This document shows, piece by piece, positions 24,561 to 38,152 of a DNA stretch of 64,000 nt. The notes beneath the pieces are model-generated. The model did not search any database. It was not told the origin of the DNA and was given only the letters and a program-made list of their open reading frames with translations. The stretch covers positions 17,981,155-18,045,154 of the forward strand of contig CM060081.1 of NCBI GenBank assembly GCA_030533445.1, in the 5' to 3' direction. The stretch is from Cyprinodon diabolis (lineage: Eukaryota; Chordata; Actinopteri; Cyprinodontiformes; Cyprinodontidae). Each line of letters starts with the position of its first letter. The first letter of the stretch is position 1. The position numbers and the translations under genes were made by a program.

Positions 24561-25689
24561 AGGCTACAAGTGATAGAAATCAGCCAATGAGCTGTGTCAG
24601 TCTGGGTCGCTTCTGCTAGCCACTTTTAGACACAGCAGGCAAACCTCTGGCAAGCAGAACAATGGGAAAGAAGGAGAACACGAAGAGAGCAGAAAAAGTG
24701 TAGACTGCTGGAAGAATTGCGGTGAACTGGTGACAGAAAAGTGAAATAGCCTGCTCAAAAATGACCCTGCACATTTAGAGTATGTTTGGCTCAACCTACT
24801 GATGTGAAACAGGATTCTCCACCATGACCATAATCAAAAATAAATATTGATTCAGGCTCATGAATGAGCACCTTGATTTGTGCTTGATTTAATTTTTCTT
24901 CACCATTCAAACCCAGGTTTATAAAACTTTCAGGGTAGCCTAAAGCCCACTTCTCTCATTGAGCCATAAAAAAGGAAGAAAAGAACACAGTCAGTTCAGG
25001 TTTTTTTTTTTTTTGTAAAATATTTGAATCAGGAAATTTTCTATATACACCAAACCGAAAGATTGATGTTCTCTTAAAAAAAAACACTTTAGATTTTAAA
25101 ATTAAAAAATGTTCTATAATTTTTTTATATATATTTTTCTATTTAAAAAGACAATGCGTAACATGGATGCAGAGACACCTCATTTCATTTTAATACAAAA
25201 TGCTGTTAAAGTAAAGGATTATAATTAAAAATGTCTCCAGACCTTTACTGGTTGTTAATTTTTTATTTATTTTTTTTATTCGGACCCTGCTGATTTTTAA
25301 TTGGAATATACCTAATAGTATTTGACTTTTTTCCCCTCCTTACTCCCCTCGTCAAATTAAGAGACAATATATTGGAAGTTGTTCCAGCCCAAATGTAGGA
25401 ATAATAGTTATCAACCTAGCTACATGTATAATTTAATCCTAAGGAAATGTAAACTTCTTATATCTGTTTTTCATAACTTTTGATTTCATCGTATGAGTTT
25501 CTTGTGAAATTGCCAGCCTGAAAACTGGAATACAGGACTTCTGCTATCACCACTGTCATCTTTCAGGCCTTATCAGTCAGCCGTGCCTCCAAGGCATAAC
25601 AATTTCATACTGAAACCAAGGCACGCTACTATATGTTTACCACACCCAGCATGCAATGATCACTAATACCAACTGGCTCCAGCCGGCCG

Positions 25690-26204
25690 GCTGCCAACGT
25701 GGTGCTGTGGTTGCTGAACAGAGAGTCCCAGACTCTGATGTATTGTGGTCAGAGGACAGGCAGGAGATCAGAACCAAGCAAACAAATGTAGGCAGGATAA
25801 GCTAGAGGACGAAGCCAAAACCAATATTGGTGACGTCCTCAGTTGTCATAGCCAGGAGGCCAGATCCAGTGAGTTGCCGAGAGAGAATCCAGGAAAGAGT
25901 TGAGTCACAGTTCCAGCTACGGTACACAAACAGGCACAGTTCCTAGATCAGGAACAGGAACTGGAACAGGCAGGCACAGAGGTCGAGAGGTAGAACAATT
26001 TAGGATCAGGTAATTGGAACACAGGAATGCTAGAATAAGTCTTACCAATGGCTCAGAATAATCTGGCACTGATGACAGGTCTGAAGGCTGGTTTAATAGA
26101 GACTGATGCAGGTGGATCAGATAAGTGGTAAACGAGAACTGGGCAGAGCTAACCAGGTGTGTGAAATTAATAATCAGACCAGGCATCAGTGCCAAATCCT
26201 GGCA
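25690..26204 (-). mobile_element. Possible degraded LTR, minus strand
   Basis: Read in reverse, the block begins TGCCAGGATTTGGCACTGATGCC and is followed by alternating CT-rich and AG-poor sequence like the U3 of fish gypsy LTRs ('ccagttctcgttta', 'cctgttcctgttcctg'). The other end and a target duplication could not be located, so this remains a candidate. Confidence 0.35.
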
Positions 26205-26254
26205 GGTTTCAGCAGTTTCACTGTTTTCTTTTAGTTTGTTCTAGATTGGTTAAG

Positions 26255-26355
26255 CATAAAGACTAAAAAGTGCTTCTCGTTTGGTTCTGTTGTGGATTTG
26301 TGGAACAGACTTGCGCCAGAAGACCTGGGAGGTCTGGGCAGTTGATGCACTAAGA
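26255..26355 (+). repeat. Fragment of the repeat found at 37037/42530
   Basis: 'gtgcttctcgtttggttctg' and 'gccagaagacctgggaggtctgggcagttgatgcact' align with 'tgcttctccatgtgtggttctag' and 'actagaagacctgagtggtctgggaggttgatacact' at 42350-42440. It is the same interspersed family, in the same orientation. Confidence 0.6.
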
Positions 26356-27850
26356 CCCCAGACCAGACTCACACTCCATTCCCTAAAAAACATTGCATTA
26401 GTATTAAGCGCCAGTGTTTTGTTTGATACAGCTTCACTCTGCATTAGACTGAAATCTTAATTTTACCAAGACTCTTTCCTTGCAGCTACTGTATGTCAAT
26501 GTTTGTGCAACATCTAGTTAAGGCAAGTAAGTGATCTACTTTATCTCGCACACCGCACAATGTCAGAATACTGTGATGTTTGCTCGTGAGAATGAATAAA
26601 ACAAGAAAAACAAGGCTCCATCTGAGCGTGTCTCCCCAGTGTGTGCTCAGTGTTTACACCCATCATGGCTTGTTAATTACCGGCATGTCTCAAGAGTTTT
26701 CTGGTTACATCCCCTGTGATAACAGGTGTTGAACAACCATATTTCATAAATTCATTGATCTTATCATTAAATCGCCTTAATTGCCTGTATGGCTTTGAGG
26801 ATTACCTGCTTTGTTCACAGCCAACCTTAATCTCTAGACTTCCAAACAAAAGGCAGACGTACGTAGAAACGCCTCGGTCCTCCTGTGGGCCAAGGCATTT
26901 TCACGCGAGTTCTCTGCACGGAATAACAAGTGCCTGCTGGGAAGTCCCTTTGTTGTTTCATGATGGTGAATAGGGGTATTTAGGTTAGATCTCCTTGATA
27001 CCTTGTGCTTTGTGGCTCGAGCTCTCAATCGCTTTCTGCAGAGGAATGCATTGCTTTCAGTAATGACATTAATAATTTTAATAATCTGCAAAGCATTAAC
27101 TATGACATTAGAATACACCAAAACTAAGACTATATACATTAAAAAAAAAACAAAAAAAAAACACATTTCATATATTTATAAGAAGATCTTGTGTTATTTG
27201 TCTTTAGAATGACTGGATTTCCCCCAGGTTAGCAAAAGATGTTAACCTGTTGAAAATAAAAGATCAACAAAGAGCAGGGCATGGTAATTTTCAACATTTT
27301 CAGCAAATGCATTTCTAAAAACTGTTATGAGCATTCAGAGCCAACAATCTCCCCTGAATAAAATCCTGTGGAACCAATGACATTTAAATTTCACCGATAA
27401 AACACAGTCAATGTAGGCACAGTCCAACACAACATTTAAAAAAGATTCACCTCTAAACTCCAGGCAGGGGTGTTCCTTGGTCTTAATGAGATCAGTTGTA
27501 AAGTTCTGGAGAATATAAGGCAGGGCTTAGTCATAAAATAACATCCCAAGCACTGAAAAATCTAAATATTCTGTCAAAGCTTAGAGAGCATTTACTTCAA
27601 GTAGCACCGGAAACACAAATGGCAACTTTGGAGGAGCTGCAGGGATCTACAATGATGGAAGACTGGGCATGGAGAAATCCATTTAAAAAAAATCTATACT
27701 CTGAGTCTTTACATTTTACCACAAGCCACATAAAGAGTAGACTAAACATTTTATTTTATTTTTTTACTATTTAATTGAAATATAGGGTCCTATATTGAGT
27801 TTCACTCCTAGCACACTGTCATGATTTTTTGCATCTACAAAAACACACCC
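26356..27850. other. Non-coding DNA, nothing recognised
   Basis: No gene supported. The stretch at about 26700-26970 is less AT-rich and free of recognised repeats; it could be conserved non-coding DNA, but only an alignment could show that. Confidence 0.3.
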
Positions 27851-27858
27851 ATCCTTAA

Positions 27859-28348
27859 TTATGGTACACTTTGTTCTATTGTTCTGCAGTCATGAAGGTT
27901 CTGCCACCATATCTTTCTGCATGCAGTTGGCATGTTTGGCCCATGCATGCTTGGCTTCTGTCCATGACGCACTTTCATCTGGTTTGGTCTGCCGCGGTTT
28001 CCATAGACTCGTGAACGCGCTTTTAGGAAATCCTATACACTACTGTTTATGCTCTAAAAACATTCTAAATGACTTCGTTTCGAGTAAATTATGGACGCTA
28101 CCCACTCAGGACACTTGGAATACATTGGACAAGCAGTATGGAGGAATATTGACACGTTTTTTGTGGACTTTTATGGATCTTTCTGCCTCGGGCACCATAG
28201 ACCTCCATTATTTGAATGTCAGCAGACAGCAAGAAGCATCCCAGATCTCCAGATGCATTTGAGATATCAAAAAAGTACTCCAGAGTGTTGTTCAGCATGG
28301 GGGTGAGTAGAAAATGAAGGCTAATCATGTTTTGGGTGTACTATTCCT
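27859..28348. mobile_element. Probable TTAA-flanked MITE
   Basis: The right end 'ggggtgagtagaaaatgaag...ttttgggtgtactattcct' followed by TTAA (28349-28352) is a common teleost MITE terminus. A possible left TTAA is at 27855-27858, followed by 'ttatggtacactttg', only weakly similar to the reversed right end. The interior has overlapping short open frames, for example 28091-28306 ending 'SAWG', that look like a degraded exon but cannot be assigned. Confidence 0.45.
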
Positions 28349-28469
28349 TTAACATGCAGGATAAAAACATGTTGAGACAGCCTTGAAGGTTAAACTTAAA
28401 GAAGAACATGGTCCCCAAACAAAACAACTGAGTTATATTTGCAGGTTCTAGATTACTGTGGGTATGTCC

Positions 28470-28645
28470 TTCTCAAGAGCTACTTTCCTGCAGGTTTTCA
28501 ATGTTTCTTAGCGTTTGCACAGCTGATCCTAATGATTACAGCTCAGCAAAAGCCTAGTAATCACCTATCAATGGAAATCAGGTGTGCTGAAGCAGGGAAA
28601 ACCCTTAAACCTGCAGGAGAGCAACCTTTAGAACCTTCTGAGTGA
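28470..28645. mobile_element. Diverged foldback MITE
   Basis: 'ctcaagagctactttcctgcaggttttcaatgtttc...gcacagctga' on the left mirrors 'tcaggtgtgctgaagcagggaaaacccttaaacctgcaggagagcaacctttag' on the right. The phrases match the foldback element at 32175-32365, so this is an older copy of a related family. Ends and target duplication are not clear. Confidence 0.55.
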
Positions 28646-29648
28646 CAGTATTTATCAACACTCTGCCTTTAAACAAGGATTGAAATATTTGTGAATAAAT
28701 ATTGACAATAATTCTATTTTCTAGTTAATGTAAAGTAGAAGCAAACCTTTAAACACCTGCCATAAAAAAGCTGTTGTTTTAGTTAGTATAGTAGTGGCAC
28801 AGGGGGGTTAAATACAAAAAGACACAATAATATCAAATTATTAGAAAAAAAGCTTTCCATTTATTTAGAAAACATCTTTGAAAAGCACGTCACTTCTCCC
28901 TTCCACATCAGATGAACTCTGTTTATTATTATCAATGACATTTCACATAAAATCCAAACAAAATACAGTGGAATTTGAACATTTACACAACATGTAAAAA
29001 AGTCCAAACAGTATGAATGCGTGTGCAAGATGCTTTATTAAATTTGCAGGTATACCCTGAGGGCCTTATGATATCATTGCTGTTGGATCCTAAAGATCCC
29101 TGCTCTACTGTCATTTGTTGGGAGAGTTCCTCATTTTGATTACTTGCATATGAGGCCTGTCTGACCAAAGCACCAAACAGGCTTTAGGTCTTATCACAGC
29201 CTATCAGTTATGTGCCTGGGAAACCAGCTCTGTGTTAGTCATTTAGATCCACTAAAGCTTTGTTACACTGCACATCTTGCATACAGCTAAGTCTTTGAGT
29301 TTTTTTTTCTTATTTATTTATTTTTTTTACATCTGCTTTCCATTAGACTGCTATTTGTGTTTCCTATATCTCAGACACTCACTATATCAGGTTTACTATT
29401 TATTCTCTCTAAATAGCTTGTTTCCTAAACACATAACAGGGTTATATTGATCTCAATTAGAGGCTACACTATTCACAGCTTAGTATGTCTTTAAAGCAAA
29501 AGAAAACCAAAGGAAAGTCCTGCTGGACACTTATTCTGTATCCTGCTGTAGAAGTTAGAAGGATAACAGAATTTGGTTGTATGATTTATGGGTAGAGTTG
29601 TACCAAGAACCTTTACTATTAACACAGTGAGGTATGTATTGTGGTCAT
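28646..29648. other. Non-coding DNA, nothing recognised
   Basis: No element ends or coding signal were seen in this stretch. Confidence 0.35.
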
Positions 29649-31070
29649 GGGCGTAGGTTTGCATAGGGACCATAGGGACATGTCCCTACCAAAATTTAGG
29701 ACAGACCTATTTGTCCCTACCAATAATCGGATGTGAACAACATGTTTATAATTTACTATACAGCAGCCTCTTCTTTTCCTCTCTCAGCTTCTCTGCCTGG
29801 TAGCTGCAGCTGCCTGCTCTTTCCTTTCCCTTTCACTTAGTAGCGCATCAACTGTGCTGCGCGGTTTAACTCTCTGATTATTCTGCCTTAAGTTCCCCCT
29901 TCTCTCTTTCTGATTGCGTGTCTTCTAGTCTGTATGTGTGCGGGTGCGGGTGCGGGTGCTTGGAGCACGAAAAAAAAAAGACACTAAAATAAATTAATAT
30001 TGGGCCAAGAAACTAGTCCAAATTAAAAAAAACTTAATATTATCTACGCTAAAACAGGCAAAAGCTTCTGATTGGAGTTCTGTAAAGAAGCAGGAGAGAG
30101 TTTTTTGATTTGTGGAACTTGAGAAATGTAAGTTAACAACGTTAGGATTTCTTTTATTTTATCTTTTAATCAGATAGCCAAAGGCTCCTCAAAGAAGATC
30201 TTTTATGAAATGAAACCAGGTGAAACAGAAACGTTTAAACGTTTCCTTTGGAGGAATTCTGGATGGAGAATATTGACAGACAAAAACATTTTACTTCCTA
30301 AATGCAAAATGTTTACATATTATTTTACAATCTTGGTATAATTCCTGCTCTAAGTGGGTCGCTCTGTCGGCTAAATGCACATTTAAGTGGCCCTATACTC
30401 CAGTTAACGATTAATCAATTACTAAATTAGTTCACGATTATTTAAAAAATTTGTTAATATGATTAATTGTTTCAGCCCTAGATAAAACACATGAAATTAG
30501 CTACACAGAGTAACTACAGCCCAGATGTACAACTTCTAATATTAATATTTTAAATGCTCAGTGTCAGTTCCTCTTATAGTTCCAGTGCACATGTAAATAC
30601 AATACATTTATTTTCCGTCCCTTGAATGTATTATTTTGCATGATCCAGAGAGAGCATATTAGAAAAAAAAAATAAGAGTTTACCTCTGTTTACCTCTGCA
30701 CAATTCTATATCTTCAGAAGAAAACACAGGATAAATCCACATATTACAGACATATTTAGACTATATTTGGTTAAATAGACACTTTCCTAGTCGCAGGTAA
30801 ATTTAAATGCAATCCTTTTCAAAGTGGAAAAAGTCCTAATTCCACATTCATCAGAGCCAGTGATGCTTTACATATTGATAAACAGCATCTAGTGCATGTA
30901 GTGCTTATAAGAGTTGTATTAATGTAGCAAGAAATGCTGCTGTTCTCTTTAAACAAAATGAGCCCTGAAGCTCACATTAAGCATAAAAAAAAGAGCATGC
31001 ATATTTTTGCAAAGGACCAATGAAACTGAAGAATAGTGTCCCTACCAAAGTTGAAATCAAACCTACGCCC
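29649..31070. mobile_element. 1.4-kb non-autonomous DNA element ('GGGCGTAGGTTTG' ends)
   Basis: Left end GGGCGTAGGTTTGCATAGGG, followed shortly by 'gtccctaccaaaattt'. The right end reversed is GGGCGTAGGTTTGATTTC, followed by 'aactttggtagggac'. The 13-bp terminal match and the repeated subterminal 'gtccctaccaa' define one element. The interior has no transposase frame. Flanks 'gtggtcat' and 'ttgattgt' do not form a clean 8-bp duplication, so the superfamily (hAT suspected) is open. A related element lies at 43938-44909. Confidence 0.65.
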
Positions 31071-32002
<932 letters not shown>

Positions 32003-32174
32003 GGTGTGTATGTATGTGTGCCCGATAACTCAAATCAAAATATTTCAGTCTGTCGACTTGTTGCCATATTTCAGTTATTACAAAATTTACAGTTGCACTA
32101 ACATGTTTGCCTGCAGATGGTTTTACAGTCGATGTTAATGCCAGCCTTTTCACAGTGTAGCCAACCATTTAGCC

Positions 32175-32365
32175 CAGTGGTCTCCAACCCTGGTCCTCAA
32201 GATCTACTGTCCTACAGATTTTAGATGCATCCCTGCTTCAACACAGCTGAATCAAATGATTGATTACCTTTTCAAGCCATTCATTTGATTCAGCTGTGTT
32301 GCAGCAGGGATGCATCTAAAATCTGTAGGACAGTAGATCTTGAGGAACAGGGATGGAGACCACTG
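32175..32365. mobile_element. Foldback hAT MITE with perfect 8-bp duplication
   Basis: The 191-bp element begins CAGTGGTCTCCAACCCTGG and ends CAGGGATGGAGACCACTG. The two halves are near-perfect reverse complements for about 85 bp each, with few differences (for example 'aaccctggtcc' versus 'atccctgttcc'), separated by a short 'ttgattaccttttcaagcca' centre. ATTTAGCC occurs immediately on both sides (32167-32174 and 32366-32373). CAGTG ends with an 8-bp duplication identify the hAT superfamily. The long stem could fold as RNA if transcribed. Confidence 0.93.
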
Positions 32366-35300
32366 ATTTAGCCCAAGGTAAAAGTTTGCATTTGGTGCCA
32401 CTTCATTGGCCTGCAGCAGTTAGAGGTGATAACATAGTCCTGATAATTCCAGCGCTGATTGAAAGCAGTGAACCCTACACCTCTGCTTGTTTTCTGAAAA
32501 TGGAGAGCTGCAGAGCTTGTTTGGCTGACCTTTCCCATCATTAATCAGACAGGCAGGGCACGACTTGGCATGTGTCTGACACACTGTCCCAACCAACACC
32601 CGACTACACTTAGGCCTTCAAATGCTACACAGATCAGTTTTAATCAATGTGGGCTTTCTAATAAGATGGAAGGGTGCAGAAAGGTCCTTGTAGTACAATT
32701 TTTGCATAGCGACTAGCATAAACAAAAAAATTTCTTCAACTCATGACCTATAAGCCTTGATGAAAGTCTCATAATTTAGACCCTGTTCCAGTTTTCCGTT
32801 CTAAAGAAAACTGGTTTGGTACTCAGATAGGTGTCAGTGATGCTAGAATTAATTATGCTGACTGGAGCCGGGGAAAGTCAGAGAATGTTTTTATTGTAAT
32901 CAATCATCAGTCATCCATGTTTTTAGACAGTCATACTGTTACTCAATATACTTAAATCAGTCTTTGATTTCATGATATTGCTTCATATTAAATTGGGCTC
33001 CGGAAGCTCATAGTACCAGAACCTTTGCTTTTAAAACAGCAATATACAGAAAATGAGCAATGAACAATCGATTTGCTTCCAATGTCTTCCAGAGATTTGA
33101 ATCTGTCTGTAAGCTATCATAGAAAAGATGCCCACTACCACTGTAACTTGAGAGCTGGCGACTTGGCCACATTGTAGAAGCTGGACTGGCAGACTAAAAG
33201 AGGCTTTAAACGTCACCGAAAGGGGAGACTTCATCTTGGGTAAGACAAACGTGAAAGCACGAAGACGCCATCAACTTCATGGCGGCTCTCTCTGAAGGAC
33301 CAGCTGGCCAGCTGCTGGCAAGGAGATTCAGTTTCCCTACAACTTGTTGCCTGGTGCTAAATAAATGCTGGCATGTTGTAGAGGGACACCCAACACTTTG
33401 GCTGAAAGAGTTGCTCAGCCCAGAGTTGTTCACATCATCTTTATACATTTTACTGAAAGATTTTCAATACATCTTTCAAAACTGTAAAAAGTAGGTGAAA
33501 CCTGCAGATCTAATAACACATGGACATCCATCAAAATTGTAAGGCTAAACAAGGCAAGTTAAATCAGAAAATAATCTAAGAGACCAGCGGTGAAGCAGGA
33601 AAGATGCACAGAAGATACACAGCTCAGGTAATAGAATCCCCTAAACATGCAACTATATACTTCACAGTATCAAAGTAATACTTGGTAACTTAAAGTTACC
33701 AGGGGGATGCTTGACTTGCAACTTCCAAGTTTAGCCCCCTTGAAAGCCACTGGCGACACTGTCGCACAACCAAACAGTTTTGCTCTGTGTTTTGGAATCT
33801 AATAGCTAACCTCTTTGTACAAGCAGATGGAGTAGCTTCTCTCAGAAACATAGTGGAGGTGGATGCAACACATCAGGGAGCCAAAAACAAAATAGACTGA
33901 GCTCAGACAGAAGAAAAATGCAAGGGCTAGTGAGTATATCACCGATTTCTCTCACAGGCAAGTTGGGTCTGTTAGTGGCTAATTTACAAGGAATTCTGGA
34001 ACATTGTATATTCATAACTTTGTCCATAGTTTACTGTCTTGCTTATTTTTCTCCCTGTATTAGCTCATATTCCTGAAGAAAAAATTGATTTTGCTGTTGT
34101 TTTAGTTAAAACAGGCTAAAATTTAGCAAAAAAGATTTAAAAAAAAAAATTGTGAAAACAGACAGCATTTCAGCATTATACAATAAGATGTATTTTATAA
34201 TCACCAAAGAAATGACATTCAGAGGCAGCAATTCTAGAAGAGAACTGTCCAAAGCTGTAAGTGACTTAAGATTAGGATGAGGGCTCACCTTTGGGTAGAA
34301 AATTAGTCCAAAAGATTCAGCTAAAGTTACAATTAACGGGTCAAGATTTAAACATGTCTGTGAATTAGAACTGCCCTAAATCTAAAATGGAGTCTCTGGC
34401 AAGACTTGATAATTGATGTCCATTGCGGCGCACTGTGGGGAATATATTTTGTAATATTTTTTGCAAACCTGGTGAAGGCATAGTAGAGAAGAAATGGCTG
34501 TAATTATAACAAAATGTGGTTTTACAAAGTATTGACACATAGGGGCGGAGTATAAATATACATTTTACGTCTAGATAAATGTACATCGGATACCATTTTC
34601 CACCAGTTCATGATAATGCACTGCTTTGTGTTGGTCTATTGCATAAAATCTCAATAAAAAACACAAGGTTGCAGTTTGAATTAGTCTAAATGTGAAAAAG
34701 TATATATGGTATAAATAACCATCAAAACACCTTTTAAATATGAGCTTAAAACAATATACAATCAGTTTTATTTGTTAGCTCTTAACCTAAAAATGTATCC
34801 ACCTCCCTTTAGTCAAGATGTGTTTTAAACGCAATGCCAGTTACATAGTATACAGAGAAAGGCTCCCCAGAATCTCCTATTTTAAAGAAAACTGGGTTAA
34901 ATTTCTTATGCATAGCCAAACCCTTTTCAGAGTCTTCTCAGTCCTCACTAACTGACTTCTATCGCACAAAGGGAATATATCATTAAAGAGGCAATCGATA
35001 ACTCTCACCCCATGCCTGGCAAAGCAAGAATACTACAGTAAAGTCCTGTGCTGGGCTATGAGAATGGGAGTGGATGGTACCAGAGGAGCTAATTAGAGGC
35101 TGAATGTCTGCAATCTTGTTAGCCCACATCGAGCTGTGGGAATGGTGCTAATGAGACAAGCTATACCGTCATAGGCGGGCTGTTACTGCAACACGAAGGA
35201 TCACTCCACTTCTTAATTCCTTATGCTTCTATAATCATTCAGATAATGCATATTTAATGTTTTTATTCTCCCCCGGAGCTTCCCGCCAGCAAGCAGAGAA

Positions 35301-36790
35301 GTCTCAGCCTCAACATGCAACCTCATGTCTAACAGCATGTATTTGCTTTAGATAACCCTCAAAACTTTCCTGAAGCATGTAAAGCGCCCTTCATGGAAAT
35401 GAGATTCAAGTTTCATTAAAACCTTGGTTTGCATTAAAATACTGCTTGGTTGTTGTTTTTTTTTAAGTAGTTATGCCCCTTGTTTATTTTATCCTAAACT
35501 TCACTAAACTATACTGCTTTTTTCCTTGAACTTCTTAAAAGATGCTTGTTTTGCTGATTAATCTCGTGATTACCAATTAGCGGCTGTAATGGCTTGCATC
35601 CAGGCGGCCTGTATAGCAGCAGGCCTGTTTTATCTTCATTAGGTGGAAGGAAGTTGAGTGCAGCGAGACGTTTTTACTCCTTACTCCTGGGATACATCTT
35701 GGCAGCAGGTTGGGCTTCAAATGAGGCTTAAAGGTAACTCCTCCAGTCTTGTACTCCTTCAGTTTCTTGCTCTTGGAGCACATACTGTAATTCCAGCACA
35801 ATCTCTTGGGAGAGGTTAAAAACAGATATTTCCTAAGCTGGTTTCTTTTTTTCCCTTCCCTTGCATTTATGAAATTATTATTATTATTATCTCAGTCCAA
35901 TATCTTTAGATAAATGAAAAATAACTATGTGAGACTATAATAGTTTTGTCTCTGGTTTATTATTCTTGTTCACTTAGAATTGTTTGTCTATGGCTTTTAG
36001 TGAAAAGTTCAGTCAGCCAGTCTGAATGGAGGCCTATTAGCTAGTTTGGGTTAAAACTTCCTCCAGGTTATTTTCTGTATACATCAAGTGTTCTGTATAA
36101 ACTTTGGAGCCTTTTCAACATAACCTTTGAAAGTGGTAACACAAGGCAAACTCCAAGACCAATGTGCACAGCTCTGTCAGCAATGCCAATGCCTGAGCAC
36201 CTCCCTCAGCTTCATGGACTCCTCAATGAGGTAAATATTTACAAATGTGTGCTCAGAAACATCTGTTGTGGTTTGGGCTCCGCCAGCATGGCAGAGTGCA
36301 TTGAGCAAAGGCTCATCCTGAGCTCATGGGAACATAGGAAGTCTCAGGTCGCATCTATTCATCGGGAGGCTGTCATCCCAGATGTATTACCATGATGCAA
36401 CACAGATGAGCTTAAAACTTACAGGTGGCATTTCTGTTGGTACAATAAAAGAGAGTTACTTACATATATATAAATATTTCTGAACATCTCTCACATTATC
36501 AGTTTAGAGATAACCTTGCCTGTAACCTGAATTCTAGCAGTATTTGTATGTTTGTACAAAATCAAGAATCTATCTTGAACCGTTTCTGCTTCTTTTCAAG
36601 ACCACCCAAAACAGCGAATTGGCCAATCTCTTTGCAGTATTATCATTTAAGGCGGGACAGACAGTTCTGATGAAATCAAAAGTTGCCGAGCCCACAGCCA
36701 AACCATAAATAAACTTGGCATTGCAGGAGGACGCATTCACATCTGTTTATCGAATAGAACTTCGTCCATCACAGATTGTGTTCTTAACAG
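32366..36790. other. Host non-coding DNA, few recognised repeats
   Basis: No gene could be supported. The segments at about 34960-35420 and 35510-35800 have moderate GC, no repeat signature and several TAAT-core motifs ('gagctaattagaggc', 'accaattagcgg', 'tctcgtgattacc'), as conserved enhancers often do. This is an impression only. Confidence 0.35.
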
Positions 36791-36950
36791 CAGTACTTGA
36801 GTAAAAGTATTGATACTCATAGTCAAATCTTACTCATGTACAAGTAAAAGTTGCTTGGTAAAACATCTACTCAAGTTTAAGTATAGAATTTCTTACTTTT
36901 GAAAATACTGAAGTATTCAAAAGTACAAATGAACTTTTCTAATATCAGTA
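36791..36950 (+). mobile_element. hAT-like end with 'AGTAAAAGT' repeats (fragment)
   Basis: 'CAGTACTTGAGTAAAAGTATTGATACTC' begins a stretch in which 'aagta', 'acttt' and 'actca' recur, much like the subterminal repeats of fish hAT elements. No right end is seen before the next repeat starts at about 37037. Confidence 0.45.
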
Positions 36951-37452
36951 CATTTCTGTTTAATTTTCAGAGTAATTTTAAAGAACCTTGTAACTTTCAG
37001 AAACCACCTGATGTATTAATGTGTAAAGCAGGGTGAGGCACGGCAATTTTATTTGTATAGAACAATTCAGTACATGGACAATTCAAACTGCTTCACGTGA
37101 ATTGGGCAATAAAATAGAAGAAAAAAAAAGCAGAATAAAAGTAAAATCATTTGTAACACAAAACAATTGGACCACAAAAAAGCAAAAATAAAAGCAAGTA
37201 AAAAAACATGATAAAAGCAGGTAGAGAAGAAAAACAGTTGGACACAACCTTAAAAACTAATTATACCTCAGTTAGCAGTTTAACTTCATCAGTCAAAGGC
37301 AGCTCTAAACAAATGGGTTTTAACTTTGACTTAAAGCTACAGTGTGTAATTTTCAGCAACATCTAATGTCCAGACTGCAGACCGCAGCAACATGAACATC
37401 TCCCCCCACCGCTTCTCCCCCCCCAACAGTACGGCGAGCGTTACGGGACAAA

Positions 37453-37497
37453 ATGTCTTCCACGACGTCCGCATCACCTACCTTCTCAATTGATGAG
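37453..37497 (+). pseudogene. Putative exon 1 of an ORF carried by the TTAA element
   Basis: ATG at 37453 in a fair context (acaaaATGt) opens 15 codons ending FSIDE, followed at 37498 by GTTTGT, a plausible splice donor. In frame across a predicted intron it continues at 41746 with SPSLVCGTGV. A 10-bp target duplication of the LINE (GAGGTTTGTC) covers this exon-intron junction, so the gene, if it was one, is split here. Function unknown. The exon model rests only on reading frame and splice-like sequences. Confidence 0.4.
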
Positions 37498-37526
37498 GTT
37501 TGTCGTCGTTGTCGTCGTCTCCCGCT

Positions 37527-38144
37527 TTATCCGGAACCGGGTCGCAGGGGCAGCAGACTAAGCAGAGACTCCCAGACTTCCCTCTCCGCAGACACCTCCT
37601 CCAGCTCTGTTGGGGGAAGCCCTAGGCGCTCCCAGGCCAGCCGAGAGACATAGTCTCTCCAGCGTGTCCTGGGTCGTCCCCTGGGCCTCCTCCCGGTGGG
37701 ACATGCCTGGAACAACTCCCGAGGGAGGCGTCCAGGGGGCATCCAAAGAAGATGTCCGAGCCACCTCAACTGACTCCTCTCGATGTGGAGGAGAACCGGC
37801 TCTACTCTGAGCCTCTCCCGAATGACCGAGCTCCTCACCCTATCTCTAAGGGAGAGCCCAGCCACCCTGCGGAGAAAGCTCATTTCAGCCGCTTGTATCC
37901 GGGATCTCGTTCTTTCGGTCATGATCCAAATTTCATGACCATAGGTGAGGGTAGGAACGTAGACCGACCGGTAAATTGAGAGCTTTGCCTTTTCGCTCAG
38001 CTCCCTCTTCACCACAACAGACCGGTGCAGCGTCCGCATTATTGCAGCAGCCGCACAGATCCGTCTATCGATCTCCCACTCCATTCTTCCCTCACTCGTG
38101 AACAGGAACCCAAGATACTTGAACTCCTCCACTTGAGGCAGGGA
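37527..38144 (-). pseudogene. LINE RT carboxy-terminal region
   Basis: Continues the frame broken by the hAT insert: 'ESLPQVEEFKYLGFLFTSEG' right after the target duplication, then 'IYRSVYVPTLTYG' and 'RSQLRWLGHLLWMPPGRLPRE', ending 'RPGSG' and a stop at 37527. The RWLGHL segment is typical of the region downstream of the RT palm in APE-type LINEs. The apparent start Met at 38165 lies in the hAT element and is an artefact. This piece of about 205 residues has no internal stop. Confidence 0.85.
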
Positions 38145-38152
38145 CTCTCCTC

